From positions 157,056 to 221,055 of the forward strand of contig NZ_BMHV01000004.1 in the NCBI RefSeq assembly GCF_014641495.1: a DNA stretch of 64,000 bases, given 5' to 3'. Made by a program: the position numbers and the translations under genes. Under the pieces are notes generated by a model that was not told the origin of the DNA, did no database searches, and worked only from the letters and a program-made list of their open reading frames with translations. Each line of letters begins with the position of its first letter. Within the stretch, counting starts at the first letter, position 1. This document shows, piece by piece, positions 7,135-16,701 of this stretch. The DNA comes from Terasakiella brassicae. Its GTDB lineage: Bacteria; Pseudomonadota; Alphaproteobacteria; Rhodospirillales; Terasakiellaceae.

Positions 7135-9774
7135 ATGCAAAGCGCGAATGATATTCGTAAAACGTTTTTGGAATATTTTGGTAAGAATGGTCACGAAATT
7201 GTGGACTCTTCACCCTTGGTTCCGCGAAACGACCCTACACTGATGTTTACAAATGCGGGGATGGTTCAGTTTAAAAACGTATTTACAGGTCTGGAACACC
7301 GTGATTACAGCCGTGCGACCACATCGCAAAAATGTGTGCGCGCCGGCGGAAAACACAATGACCTTGAAAATGTCGGCTTTACAGCACGTCACCATACGTT
7401 CTTTGAAATGCTGGGAAATTTCTCGTTTGGTGATTATTTCAAAGACATGGCGATTGAGCTTGCGTGGAATTTGATTACCAAGGAATTCGGCCTGCCCAAA
7501 GATAAATTGCTGGTTACCGTCTACCATGAAGATGATGAAGCTTTTGATCTTTGGAAGAAAATTGCAGGGTTGCCGGACGAAAAAATCATCCGCATTCCGA
7601 CCTCGGATAATTTTTGGGCAATGGGGGATACGGGACCGTGTGGCCCCTGTTCCGAGATTTTTTATGATCATGGCGACCATATCTGGGGCGGGCCTCCGGG
7701 TTCAGCGGAAGAAGATGGCGACCGATTTATCGAGATCTGGAACTTGGTCTTCATGCAATATGAACAGACCCTTGAAGATCGACTTGAACTGCCCAAACCG
7801 TCTATTGATACCGGCATGGGACTGGAACGGATTGCGGCGGTTTTACAAGGTACGCATGATAACTATAACGTTGATTTGTTGCGTAAGCTGATTGAGGCAT
7901 CTGCGGATAAAACGTCAACAGACCCGGATGGTGATTTCAATACATCGCACCGCGTCATCGCGGACCATTTACGGTCTTGTTCCTTCCTTCTGGCCGATGG
8001 TGTTCTGCCGTCTAATGAAGGCCGGGGATATGTTTTGCGCCGCATTATGCGCCGCGCTATGCGTCATGCCCATATTATCGGGGCGAAAGATCCGTTGATG
8101 CACAAACTGGTTCCGACCCTGACCGGGTTGATGGGACAAGCCTTCCCTGAACTTCTGCGTGCACAAGCCTTAATCACGGAAACATTGGAACTGGAAGAAG
8201 CGCGTTTCAAAAAATTATTGGACCGTGGCTTATCTTTGCTGGATGCGGAAACGGCAACCCTTTGTGAAGGGGATGAGCTGGCGGGTGATGTGGCCTTCAA
8301 GCTTTATGACACATACGGTTTTCCAGTCGATTTGACGCAAGATGCTCTGAAATCCAAAGGGATTAATGTGGATATGGACGGTTTTGATGCCGCCATGTCC
8401 AGACAACGTGAAGAAGCACGTAAAAACTGGGCGGGTTCCGGTGAAGCCGCCGATGAAAGCGTCTGGTTTGATGTCCGTGATAAGGTCGGGGCGACAGATT
8501 TCCTTGGTTATGAAACCGAAGAGGCCGAAGGTCAGATCGTTGCCATTATTCAAGATGGTCAAATGGTCAAACGGGCGGAACCCGGCACCGAAGTTGCTAT
8601 CGTTTTGAACCAGACCCCGTTTTATGGGGAATCCGGTGGTCAGGTGGGCGATAGCGGCCTGCTGCGTGTCGGGGAGACAGCTACGATTGACGTGCGCGAT
8701 ACCGCCAAAAAACTGGGCGATTTACATATTCATCTGGGCAAGGTCAAAGGCTGTTCCATTGCCGTTGGTGAAGATGTCCATGCGATTGTTGATCCTGTTC
8801 GACGTGGGGCTGTACGGTCGAACCACTCAGCCACTCACCTTTTGCACAAGGCTTTGCAGGAACGTCTAGGCGAGCATGTGACGCAAAAAGGGTCTTTGGT
8901 GGCCGAAGAACGTTTGCGTTTTGATATCGCGCATCCCAAAGGATTAAGCGCCGAAGAAATGGCGGATGTGGAAGCGCGTGTGAATGAACAAATTCGCGTC
9001 AACTCCGAAGTTGTGACCCGTTTGATGACGCCGGATGAAGCCATTGAACAAGGCGCAATGGCTCTGTTTGGGGAAAAATACGGTGATGAGGTTCGCGTTG
9101 TGACGATGGGGACCGACAAAGACAAAAACTTTTCTGTGGAACTGTGTGGTGGAACGCATGTCAAGCGAACCGGTGACATCGGCTTGTTTAAAGTCGTGAG
9201 CGAAGGTGCGGTTGCCGCAGGGGTTCGTCGGATTGAAGCCTTGACCGGGGCGGCGGCTGTTGCTTATCTGGCAGAACAGGAAGAACGCTTAAATCAAGCA
9301 GCGGCTTTGTTGAAAGCCACACCGGCAAATGTGCCCGGGCGTGTGGAATCTTTGCTGGAAGAACGCAAAAAAATGGAGCGTGAAATTTCCGATTTGCGTA
9401 AAAAACTGGCCACAGGTGGCACAAGTGGTGGCGCTGCGGATATCAAAGACGTAAATGGCGTTAAATATCTGGGCAAGGTTCTTGAAGATATTCCGGGTAA
9501 AGAACTGAAATCGATGGTTGATGAAATGAAAAACCAAGTCGGTTCCGGTGTGTGTGTGGCAATCGCCATTAATGAGGGCAAAGCGTCCATTGTTGTTGGT
9601 GTGACGGATGATGTCAAAGATCAACACAGTGCCGTTGACCTGGTGCGTATCGGATCGGAAGCTTTAGGCGGCAAAGGCGGCGGCGGGCGTGCGGATATGG
9701 CACAAGCCGGTGGCCCGGATGGCACAAAAGCAAATGTTGCACTGGCTGCGATTGAAGCGGCACTCGCTGGTTAA
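7135..9774 (+). CDS. alaS: Alanyl-tRNA synthetase
   Basis: About 879 residues, full length for this class II synthetase, which charges tRNA-Ala and edits mischarged Ser/Gly. The N-terminal catalytic domain shows [17 protein letters not shown] and the [12 protein letters not shown] segment; the editing domain shows [13 protein letters not shown] and the zinc-site motif [13 protein letters not shown]; the C-terminal DHHA1-like domain ends in [17 protein letters not shown] prefer the ATG at 7135 ([15 protein letters not shown], as in other AlaRS) over an in-frame GTG at 7126. Two leader hairpins precede it. Confidence 0.98.
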   Translation: MQSANDIRKTFLEYFGKNGHEIVDSSPLVPRNDPTLMFTNAGMVQFKNVFTGLEHRDYSRATTSQKCVRAGGKHNDLENVGFTARHHTFFEMLGNFSFGDYFKDMAIELAWNLITKEFGLPKDKLLVTVYHEDDEAFDLWKKIAGLPDEKIIRIPTSDNFWAMGDTGPCGPCSEIFYDHGDHIWGGPPGSAEEDGDRFIEIWNLVFMQYEQTLEDRLELPKPSIDTGMGLERIAAVLQGTHDNYNVDLLRKLIEASADKTSTDPDGDFNTSHRVIADHLRSCSFLLADGVLPSNEGRGYVLRRIMRRAMRHAHIIGAKDPLMHKLVPTLTGLMGQAFPELLRAQALITETLELEEARFKKLLDRGLSLLDAETATLCEGDELAGDVAFKLYDTYGFPVDLTQDALKSKGINVDMDGFDAAMSRQREEARKNWAGSGEAADESVWFDVRDKVGATDFLGYETEEAEGQIVAIIQDGQMVKRAEPGTEVAIVLNQTPFYGESGGQVGDSGLLRVGETATIDVRDTAKKLGDLHIHLGKVKGCSIAVGEDVHAIVDPVRRGAVRSNHSATHLLHKALQERLGEHVTQKGSLVAEERLRFDIAHPKGLSAEEMADVEARVNEQIRVNSEVVTRLMTPDEAIEQGAMALFGEKYGDEVRVVTMGTDKDKNFSVELCGGTHVKRTGDIGLFKVVSEGAVAAGVRRIEALTGAAAVAYLAEQEERLNQAAALLKATPANVPGRVESLLEERKKMEREISDLRKKLATGGTSGGAADIKDVNGVKYLGKVLEDIPGKELKSMVDEMKNQVGSGVCVAIAINEGKASIVVGVTDDVKDQHSAVDLVRIGSEALGGKGGGGRADMAQAGGPDGTKANVALAAIEAALAG

Positions 9775-9803
9775 AGTGAGTTTATTATAAAAGAGGCGTA
9801 ACG

Positions 9804-10376
9804 ATGGAACTGGTCCTTCTCGGTCTAATTGTCTGGAGCGGCGTTCATTTCGTTCCTGTCGTTGCGCCTGATTTTCGTCAAAGCTTGATTGAGAAAGTCG
9901 GTGCGCTGCCTTATCGTGGGCTGTTTGCACTTGTTATTTTGGCAAGTGTCGCCCTGATGGTGGTGGGCTGGCGTTCCATTGAAAGCGTGACGGTTTTATA
10001 CGATATTTACGATATCGTCGTGGGGCCTTGTTTGTTGTTGATTTTGGCGGGCTTCGTCTTGATGGCCGCCTCAAAATTGAAATCCAATTTTTCACGAACG
10101 GTTCGACATCCGCAATTGACGGGGTTTAGCCTGTGGGCGGTTGCGCATACCTTGATGAATGGGGATTTGCGCGCGGTGGTCTTGTTTGGCGGCTTGTCAT
10201 TATGGGCCATCGCGACAATTGTACTGACAAATCGGCGTGACGGCGCGTTTCAGGTACCGGATAAACAGTTACCCCATCAGGGCGTTATTGTTTTTGCGGT
10301 TGGTATATGTGGGTTTATCGCGGCTGTACTGGGCCATGAATATTTGTCCGGTGTGGACTTAACCGTTAAACGCTAA
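9804..10376 (+). CDS. NnrU family membrane protein
   Basis: 190 residues, with about five or six hydrophobic segments. The pattern WSGVHFVPVVAP at the start, the VRHPQLTGFSLWAVAHTLMNGD block in the middle and a closing GHEYLSG are typical of NnrU, an inner-membrane family related to the NnrU of denitrifiers and distantly to the isoprenoid Z-ISO proteins. There are no denitrification genes nearby, so a nitric-oxide role should not be assumed. GAGGCG precedes the ATG. It ends overlapping the stop codon of the convergent AraC gene by two bases, with no terminator between. Confidence 0.85.
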   Translation: MELVLLGLIVWSGVHFVPVVAPDFRQSLIEKVGALPYRGLFALVILASVALMVVGWRSIESVTVLYDIYDIVVGPCLLLILAGFVLMAASKLKSNFSRTVRHPQLTGFSLWAVAHTLMNGDLRAVVLFGGLSLWAIATIVLTNRRDGAFQVPDKQLPHQGVIVFAVGICGFIAAVLGHEYLSGVDLTVKR

Positions 10377-11206
10377 CCCGTTTTAAAATATTGCCCGGGT
10401 GTGATGCCCAGTGCTTTTTTAAACATGGCGCTAAAGGCACTTTGCGAGGAATAACCCAAATCCTGTGCGATATGGGCAATGGACTGCTGATCGGCCAGAC
10501 GGCTCAGGGCCTCTAACAAGCGTGCTTGTTGGCGCCATTGACCAAAGGTCATGTCTGTTTGCTTTTTAAAATGGCGCGCTAAGGTACGTGATGTGGTGCC
10601 TAATTCCTGCGCCCAATCTTCCAGTGTTTTTTCATTATCGGGATTTTCTTTTAAAAAGTCTGCGATGGTTTTTATCATTCCTTGATCCGGGACCGGTAAT
10701 TGCAGCGGGGTAGACGGGGTCGCTTTCAGGCAATCCAGCAGCACGCGCATTAAACGCCCTTCCGGCCCATCGGTGTCGTACAGAGGGGGAAAACGAACGG
10801 CTTCTGCAATAATTTCACGCAAAAGCGGACTGATATGCATGACCTGACAATGGACGGGTAAACCTTGCATGACGTTGGGGGAAATATAGACATTGCGCAG
10901 ACGAACTTTATGGACAACCTTGATGGCATGTTCCACGTTTGGTGGAATCCAGACCGCGCGTTGTGGCGGAATAACCCAGATATGTCCTTGGGCCATAACC
11001 TGCATGACCCCTTGTGAGGCATAAAGAAGTTGTCCCCAGATGTGTTGATGGGGATGGATCTCATGGTCCGGCAGCCTCAGGACTTCCTTTAAATTGATGT
11101 CACGCGGGAGTTTGTCGAAATCATCAATTTCCACACCATCATGTGTGAGGAAGGGGCGAAGACCAAAAGCAGGTGTCTTTTTTGCGATATTTTTTGTCAT
11201 AAACAT
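10373..11206 (-). CDS. AraC-family transcriptional regulator
   Basis: 277 residues. The N-terminal half is a cupin-like sensor (HPHQHIWGQLLYASQGVM, then IPPQRAVWIPP, the pattern of AraC cupins). The C-terminal ~100 residues hold two helix-turn-helices (LEDWAQELGTTSRTLARHF and the IAQDLGYSSQSAFSAMFKK signature). It is divergent from an MFS transporter with 70 bp between, so control of that transporter is the simplest inference. The inducer is unknown. Confidence 0.92.
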   Translation of the reverse strand: MFMTKNIAKKTPAFGLRPFLTHDGVEIDDFDKLPRDINLKEVLRLPDHEIHPHQHIWGQLLYASQGVMQVMAQGHIWVIPPQRAVWIPPNVEHAIKVVHKVRLRNVYISPNVMQGLPVHCQVMHISPLLREIIAEAVRFPPLYDTDGPEGRLMRVLLDCLKATPSTPLQLPVPDQGMIKTIADFLKENPDNEKTLEDWAQELGTTSRTLARHFKKQTDMTFGQWRQQARLLEALSRLADQQSIAHIAQDLGYSSQSAFSAMFKKALGITPGQYFKTG

Positions 11207-11239
11207 CTATATACGACATTTTCGTTTCATTATAAAGTA

Positions 11240-11256
11240 TGAGAATAATTATTAGA
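11240..11256. promoter_or_regulatory. Palindrome between araC-type gene and MFS gene
   Basis: AATAATTATT (11244-11253) is a perfect 10-bp palindrome in the short divergent intergenic region, with flanks GAG and AGA that give it a loose Fur-box look. It could be the operator for the AraC-type regulator or an iron box. AT-rich palindromes arise easily, so this is weak. Confidence 0.25.
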
Positions 11257-11276
11257 TAAAGAATAAGGACTCTGAA

Positions 11277-12476
11277 ATGTCTTCCCCCCAAATATGGAAA
11301 AAACCGGAAAATCTGCTTTACGTTATGGCGATTGCAATGGCATTGGCTTTTGGTGTCTGGCAGGCTTTGTTAAACAATTTTGTGATTGAGCGTGCGAATT
11401 TCAGCGGTGTTGAAATCGGTATCCTTCAATCGTTGCGTGAAATTCCGGGCTTTTTGGCTTTTACGGCTGTGTTTTTGTTATTGATGATGCGCGAACAGAC
11501 ACTGGGATTGGTTTCCCTTGTCTTTCTTGGAATCGGTACGGCGATTACGGGGCTCTTCCCGTCAGAAATTGGGCTTTATGCGACAACGGTTTTGATGTCG
11601 ATCGGGTTTCATTATTATGAAACGGTTAATCAATCATTGTCTTTGCAATGGTTTGATAAAAAAACAGCCGCGCACAAGATGGGTAAAGTGATTGCGATGC
11701 GCTCTTTTGCCTCCTTGATTGCCTTTGGTCTGGTGTGGGCCATGCTGGATATGTTGAAGATTGACATGGAAGTGGTCTATGTACTGGGCGGCGGGGCTTG
11801 TGTGATTTTGGCGCTGTTCTGTTGGTGGGCTTTTCCGCATTTTAATCAGGGGGTGGAACAGCACAAGCAGATCATTTTACGCAAACGCTATTGGTTGTTT
11901 TATGCTCTGACGTTTATGAGCGGGGCGCGCCGTCAAATCTTTGTCGTCTTTGCGGGCTTTTTAATGGTGGAAGAGTTCGGGTTTGATGCAGCGGCCATTT
12001 CCATTTTGTTTTTGGTAAATGGGGCGATGAATATGTTTTTTGCCCCGCGTATCGGCAAGTTGATTGGTCGGTTAGGTGAAAAAAGCGCGTTAGGGCTGGA
12101 ATATGTTGGTCTGATTTTGGTTTTTGTCGGTTATGCCTTTGTTGAAAGCCCGTGGGTTGCTGTGGTTCTTTATGTGGCGGATCATTTGCTGTTTTCGATG
12201 GCGATTGCGATCAAAACCTATTTCCAGAAAATTGCCGATCCGAAAGATATTGCACCGACAGCAGGGGTATCTTTTACCATCAATCATATTGCCGCCGTGG
12301 TTTTACCTGCGCTTTATGGCTTGTTATGGATAGCTTCGCCTATGGCAGTTTTCCTAACCGGGGCGGGATTGGCGGTTTTGTCATTGATCTTATCCCGCCT
12401 CATTCCGGATAATCCAGAACCCGGTCTGGAAGTCGTCTGGAAACGTACCAGCGCAATTGTGGAACCCGCAGAATAG
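11277..12476 (+). CDS. MFS transporter
   Basis: 399 residues with about twelve hydrophobic helices in two sets of six, the major facilitator fold, located in the inner membrane. The N-terminal motif ALLNNFVIERANFSGVEIG and the central GKVIAMRSFASLIAFGL segment are seen; the loop between halves is short. The substrate is not readable; pairing with a divergent AraC regulator suggests an inducible exporter or uptake system. AAGGA stands 8 nt before the ATG. A long bidirectional terminator follows. Confidence 0.88.
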   Translation: MSSPQIWKKPENLLYVMAIAMALAFGVWQALLNNFVIERANFSGVEIGILQSLREIPGFLAFTAVFLLLMMREQTLGLVSLVFLGIGTAITGLFPSEIGLYATTVLMSIGFHYYETVNQSLSLQWFDKKTAAHKMGKVIAMRSFASLIAFGLVWAMLDMLKIDMEVVYVLGGGACVILALFCWWAFPHFNQGVEQHKQIILRKRYWLFYALTFMSGARRQIFVVFAGFLMVEEFGFDAAAISILFLVNGAMNMFFAPRIGKLIGRLGEKSALGLEYVGLILVFVGYAFVESPWVAVVLYVADHLLFSMAIAIKTYFQKIADPKDIAPTAGVSFTINHIAAVVLPALYGLLWIASPMAVFLTGAGLAVLSLILSRLIPDNPEPGLEVVWKRTSAIVEPAE

Positions 12477-12499
12477 GTTTATGGTGAGGTGAAAGATTT

Positions 12500-12548
12500 A
12501 AACATAAGGGGCCGTAAACTCATATTTGGTTTACGGCCCCTTATGTTT
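12500..12548. terminator. Strong bidirectional terminator
   Basis: A perfect 20-bp stem (12500-12519 pairing with 12529-12548) with a nine-base loop, between the convergent MFS and DUF1127 genes. The arm contains AAACATAAGGGGCCGTAAAC, with A/T tracts at the outer ends suited to termination on both strands. Confidence 0.88.
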
Positions 12549-12575
12549 GACGTGGTCACCTGTTGGCTTTTGTTC

Positions 12576-12812
12576 TTAAGCCGCACGTGTGCCAGACAGG
12601 GCTGTTTTTGAAACGGGTAGAATGTCGGCGCGTGTCAGGCCGATATCCATCAGTTCACGTTCGCTCAGTTTCTTCAGCGCATTATATGTGCGCACAGATG
12701 AAACAACATTTGCTGTTTTGGCAATAACGAAATTTTCGAATTTGTCCAAAGCACCACCGGTCAGATCAACATGGTGGCTGGCGTAAGAAGTAATCGGGTA
12801 AGGTAAGGACAT
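12576..12812 (-). CDS. DUF1127 domain protein
   Basis: 78 residues from the ATG at 12812, which follows an AGAGAGA ribosome site; a longer reading to 12881 would add an unsupported leader. The C-terminal helix pair (RTYNALKKLSERELMDIGLTRADI) is the DUF1127 / YjiS signature, an Arg-rich alphaproteobacterial family of small proteins, some of which bind RNA and affect metabolism and sRNA turnover. It is monocistronic, with the strong terminator just downstream. Confidence 0.85.
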   Translation of the reverse strand: MSLPYPITSYASHHVDLTGGALDKFENFVIAKTANVVSSVRTYNALKKLSERELMDIGLTRADILPVSKTALSGTRAA

Positions 12813-13087
12813 GATGTTTGTCTCTCTAAAGGGTTGTACGATATTTGCGCCCTCTTTACGCCTGCTTGATGGGGACAACAATTATTGTTTTTGCAGGTGT
12901 GATTTACAGAAAATGCATAGCTCATAATTTTTCTAAACTACATTTCTGACTTGAAGCTGTTCACCGGCACTATGTATGTGTTCTGTGAATGTATGTTTGG
13001 GCAAATTTTCAAAACCGGAATGACTTGAATGATCGTCCTGCGTACCGTACCTTGGTTGTTAGGTATCCAATCATTTAGGTTTTGGGA

Positions 13088-13930
13088 ATGAGCTTTACAG
13101 GCACAGACAATTACGTTGCGACCGATGACCTGCGCGTTGCGGTAAATGCGGCAATCAATTTAGAACGCCCTCTTTTGGTTAAAGGGGAACCGGGAACGGG
13201 TAAAACGGTTTTGGCCCATGAAATTTCAAAAGCGTTGAACGCGCCTTTGATCGAATGGCATGTTAAATCCACGACAAAGGCACAGCAGGGATTGTATGAA
13301 TATGATGCGGTGTCTCGCTTGCGCGATTCCCAATTGGGGGATGAACGTGTGCATGATATCGCCAATTACATCGTGCGTGGCAAATTGTGGGAAGCCTTTG
13401 AAAGCGAACAACGCCCGGTTTTGTTGATTGATGAAATTGACAAAGCCGATATTGAATTTCCAAACGATTTGTTGCTGGAACTTGATCGGATGCAGTTTCA
13501 TGTCTACGAAACAAAAGAAACGATCAGTGCGCGCAATCGCCCGGTCATTGTGATTACATCCAATAACGAAAAAGAATTGCCGGATGCGTTTTTGCGCCGC
13601 TGTTTTTTCCATTACATCCGCTTTCCTGACAAGGAAACGATGGCGGAAATTGTTGATGTTCATTATCCGGGATTGCAAAAACGATTGGTGAGCGAAGCCC
13701 TGAACGCCTTTTATGATTTGCGTGATGTGCCGGGGTTGAAGAAAAAACCGTCCACGTCTGAATTGCTTGATTGGATCAAGCTGTTGATGGTGGAAGATAT
13801 TCCGCCCGAAGCCTTGCGCAGTACGGATGGAAAAAAGGTTATTCCACCGTTGCATGGTGCCTTATTGAAAAATGAACAGGATATTCATTTGTTTGAACGC
13901 CTTGCCTTTATGGCACGGCGTGACGCTTAG
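13088..13930 (+). CDS. MoxR-type AAA+ ATPase
   Basis: 280 residues. Walker A GEPGTGKT (about 35-42), Walker B VLLIDEIDKAD, sensor ITSNNEKELPDAFLRRCFFHYI with the arginine finger, and a C-terminal lid helix region are all present. MoxR ATPases act as chaperones or insertases together with von Willebrand A proteins encoded nearby; here the partner is the CoxE-like VWA protein at 15505. I use ATG 13088 rather than a TTG six bases earlier. The metal or substrate served is unknown. Confidence 0.92.
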   Translation: MSFTGTDNYVATDDLRVAVNAAINLERPLLVKGEPGTGKTVLAHEISKALNAPLIEWHVKSTTKAQQGLYEYDAVSRLRDSQLGDERVHDIANYIVRGKLWEAFESEQRPVLLIDEIDKADIEFPNDLLLELDRMQFHVYETKETISARNRPVIVITSNNEKELPDAFLRRCFFHYIRFPDKETMAEIVDVHYPGLQKRLVSEALNAFYDLRDVPGLKKKPSTSELLDWIKLLMVEDIPPEALRSTDGKKVIPPLHGALLKNEQDIHLFERLAFMARRDA

Positions 13931-14043
13931 ACAGCGCTTGATTGATTTTTTTGATTGAGATGCTCTAACTTATTTATTTGGCGTAACTGCGTCGTTGCAA
14001 TCTAAGTTTGGTTGCTCGGGATTTTCTAAGGGGACTTTCAACT

Positions 14044-15360
14044 GTGTGGGACAATATTCCATATCACGACCAGATATTCGCACTGATCGCTATGTTGCAC
14101 CAGTGGGTCTTGGAAAATGTGCTGGTCTGGGATAATGCCAAGCAAATTGCACTGCTGGTCGGTGTGTTTGTTGTTGGCAATCTGTTGCAGTCCAAGATGG
14201 TGCGTGGTGTTGAAGCCATCAGTTTACCCAACGCCATAAAACGTTTTGAACACCAGATGCATGAGGTTTTGCGCCCTCTTGTCGTCCCCTTGTTCTTTCT
14301 GATTGTTCTGTGGTTTAGCCTGTTTGCCTTGCGGACGTTGGGACAGGGGTTCCATATTATCAATCTGGTGGTCAGCCTGTTGAATGCATGGGTGGTTATT
14401 CGTTTTGCCTCTGCCTTTATCCATGATGAAGGTTGGTCACGTTTTGTCAGCGTTCTTGCATGGTCGGTTGCTGCACTTAACATTGTTGGTTTGCTGGATG
14501 TAACAACGGCCTTTTTGGATAGTTTGGCTTTCAGCTTCGGCGAGATGAAATTTTCCGTGTTTGGGCTGGTGAAGGGCGGCATTGCCATTGCTATTCTGTT
14601 CTGGCTTTTTTCCTTGTTGGAAAGGGTACTGAAAAGACGGATTGAGCGACTGAATAATATTACGCCATCTGCCAAGGTTCTGCTGAAAAAATTCATGCGC
14701 ATTATTCTGCTAATTCTGGCGGTTCTAATTGCCCTTGATGCAATGGGGATTGATTTGACGGCCTTGGCTGTTTTTTCCGGTGCGATCGGGATTGGTTTGG
14801 GGTTCGGTTTGCAAAAAGTTGCAGCAAATCTGGTCAGTGGTGTGATTTTGTTGCTGGACCGATCTGTTAAACCCGGGGATGTGATTGCGCTTGGCAATAC
14901 ATATGGTCGTATTGACAAGTTAAGGGGGCGTTATGTCTCTGTTATTACGCGTGATGGAACCGAACACCTTATTCCAAACGAAGAACTGATTACGCAGCGG
15001 GTGGAAAATTGGTCGTTTTCAGATACCAACGTGCGCCAACGCGCTTTGGTCGGGGTGGATTATTCCACTGACATTAAGCTGGCGATGCGATTATGTGAAG
15101 AAGCTGCTGATGAAACAGACCGGATTGTGAAAGAACCTGTTCCGCGCTGCCTATTGCGTGAATTTGCCGATAGTTCGGTCAATATTGAACTGCGTTATTG
15201 GGTAAATGATGCGCATAACGGTTTGGGCAGTGTGCGCTCAGAAGTTTTGTTGCGCATTTGGGACAAATTCCATGAACAAGGCGTGGTCTTTCCCTATCCG
15301 CAAAGCGATATCCACGTCAAAGGCGTTGTTCCCATCCGTTTGGAAAAAGAGAAAGACTAG
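14044..15360 (+). CDS. MscS-family mechanosensitive channel
   Basis: About 438 residues from the GTG at 14044, which is preceded by AAGGGGA. The N-terminal half has several hydrophobic helices. The MscS core follows: the pore helix TALAVFSGAIGIGLGFGLQK with Gly/Ala packing, then the beta domain (RSVKPGDVIALGNTYGRI, IPNEELITQRVENWS) and a C-terminal cage domain. It releases solutes through the inner membrane on hypo-osmotic shock. It lies between the MoxR ATPase and its likely VWA partner, an unusual position. Confidence 0.92.
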   Translation: MWDNIPYHDQIFALIAMLHQWVLENVLVWDNAKQIALLVGVFVVGNLLQSKMVRGVEAISLPNAIKRFEHQMHEVLRPLVVPLFFLIVLWFSLFALRTLGQGFHIINLVVSLLNAWVVIRFASAFIHDEGWSRFVSVLAWSVAALNIVGLLDVTTAFLDSLAFSFGEMKFSVFGLVKGGIAIAILFWLFSLLERVLKRRIERLNNITPSAKVLLKKFMRIILLILAVLIALDAMGIDLTALAVFSGAIGIGLGFGLQKVAANLVSGVILLLDRSVKPGDVIALGNTYGRIDKLRGRYVSVITRDGTEHLIPNEELITQRVENWSFSDTNVRQRALVGVDYSTDIKLAMRLCEEAADETDRIVKEPVPRCLLREFADSSVNIELRYWVNDAHNGLGSVRSEVLLRIWDKFHEQGVVFPYPQSDIHVKGVVPIRLEKEKD

Positions 15361-15363
15361 ATC

Positions 15364-15501
15364 ATGTATGAAACCGGCGTGTCCCAACCCGAAGTCATTG
15401 GCCTTTATCGCAATGCCGGGTTTGTCGAAATTGGCCCGTTTGGGGAGTATCAACTCGATCCGCTCAGTCTTTTTATGGAAAAAGAACTGGTGAAAGATTA
15501 G
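15364..15501 (+). pseudogene. C-terminal remnant of a GNAT acetyltransferase (45 aa)
   Basis: A 45-codon ORF starts 3 nt after the MscS stop and ends 3 nt before the VWA start. Its sequence (YETGVSQPEVIGLYRNAGF, then IGPFGEY, DPLSLFMEK) is the conserved last third of GNAT N-acetyltransferases, including the beta-bulge tail of the acetyl-CoA fold. The domain's N-terminal part and acetyl-CoA loop are missing, so it cannot be an active acetyltransferase on its own. The frame is kept open and has an ATG, so it may still be translated as a spacer or small partner. Confidence 0.6.
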
Positions 15502-15504
15502 GTC

Positions 15505-16677
15505 ATGTTTCTCAACCTCTTTTTCGAATTAAAACAAGCCAAGGTGCCGGTTTCGTTAAAAGAATATCTGTTGCTGATGGAGGCAATGGACAAAGGTGTA
15601 GCACAATATTCAATTGAGGATTTTTATTATCTGTCACGCGCGGCCCTGATAAAGGATGAACGCCATTTAGACAAATTTGACCGGGTTTTTGGCCATGTGT
15701 TTAAAGGGCTGGAACCTGTTGAGGGGGAGACCCACGACATCCCGGAAGAATGGTTGCGCAAGCTGGCGGAGAAAATCCTCAGCGCAGAGGAAAAGCAGCT
15801 TATTCAATCGTTAGGTGGTTGGGATAAGTTGATGGAGACGTTGAAAAAACGTCTGGAAGAACAAAAAGAACGCCATCAAGGCGGTAATAAATGGATTGGG
15901 ACGGCAGGTACTTCGCCGTTTGGCGCCTATGGCTATAACCCGGAAGGGGTGCGCATCGGTCAAAAAGAATCGCGCCATCGTCGTGCAGTCAAGGTGTGGG
16001 ATAAACGGGAATTTAAAAATCTGGATGATCAGGTTGAACTGGGGACCCGTAATATCAAAGTTGCTTTGCGCCGTTTGCGCAAATTTGCACGCACCGGGGC
16101 GCAAACCCAACTTGATCTGGATGATACCATAAAATCCACGGCCCATAAGGGGTTTTTGGATATCAAGATGGTTGCAGAACGTCACAATGCGGTGAAAGTG
16201 CTCCTTTTCTTTGATGTCGGTGGGTCGATGGATGACCATATCAAGGTTTGTGAGGAAATGTTTTCAGCCTGTCGGTCTGAATTCAAACATTTGGAATATT
16301 TTTATTTTCATAACTGTGTTTATGAAGGCGTGTGGAAAGATAATCGACGGCGCCACAATGATACAATCGCCTTGTGGGACGTGCTGCATACCTATCCCAG
16401 CGATTACAAGGTGATCTTTGTTGGGGATGCCTCGATGAGTCCCTATGAAATTTCCTACCCCGGCGGGGCGGTGGAATATTGGAACGAAGAAGCCGGTGCC
16501 GTTTGGATGCAACGCATTTTAGATGTGTATCCCCATGCCGTCTGGATTAACCCGGTGCCGCAAAACTGGTGGCGACACACCATGTCCATTCAAATGATGA
16601 AACAGTTGATGTCTGATCGTATGTATGGCCTGACCTTGGAAGGGATTGATCAGGCCATACAGGAATTGAATAAATAA
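15505..16677 (+). CDS. VWA domain protein, CoxE-like
   Basis: 390 residues. The C-terminal half is a von Willebrand A domain with a MIDAS start LLFFDVGGSMDDHI (D-x-G-x-S form), then YFYFHNCVYEGVW and IFVGDASMSPYEI. The middle segment is basic and RLRKFARTGAQTQLDLD resembles the linker of CoxE/MoxR-associated VWA proteins. It is probably the partner of the MoxR ATPase upstream, forming a chaperone that acts on a protein or cofactor site; the target is unknown. Confidence 0.9.
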   Translation: MFLNLFFELKQAKVPVSLKEYLLLMEAMDKGVAQYSIEDFYYLSRAALIKDERHLDKFDRVFGHVFKGLEPVEGETHDIPEEWLRKLAEKILSAEEKQLIQSLGGWDKLMETLKKRLEEQKERHQGGNKWIGTAGTSPFGAYGYNPEGVRIGQKESRHRRAVKVWDKREFKNLDDQVELGTRNIKVALRRLRKFARTGAQTQLDLDDTIKSTAHKGFLDIKMVAERHNAVKVLLFFDVGGSMDDHIKVCEEMFSACRSEFKHLEYFYFHNCVYEGVWKDNRRRHNDTIALWDVLHTYPSDYKVIFVGDASMSPYEISYPGGAVEYWNEEAGAVWMQRILDVYPHAVWINPVPQNWWRHTMSIQMMKQLMSDRMYGLTLEGIDQAIQELNK

Positions 16678-16701
16678 AGGCTACTTTTTAAGGATAGCAA
16701 A

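Noticed and set aside
9804..10376. NnrU as evidence of denitrification
   Set aside because: NnrU-like proteins are widespread in alphaproteobacteria without nir/nor genes, and none occur in this window.
14064..14918. 284-codon open frame opposite the MscS gene
   Set aside because: Ser/Thr/Arg-rich antisense frame of a membrane protein; no independent support.
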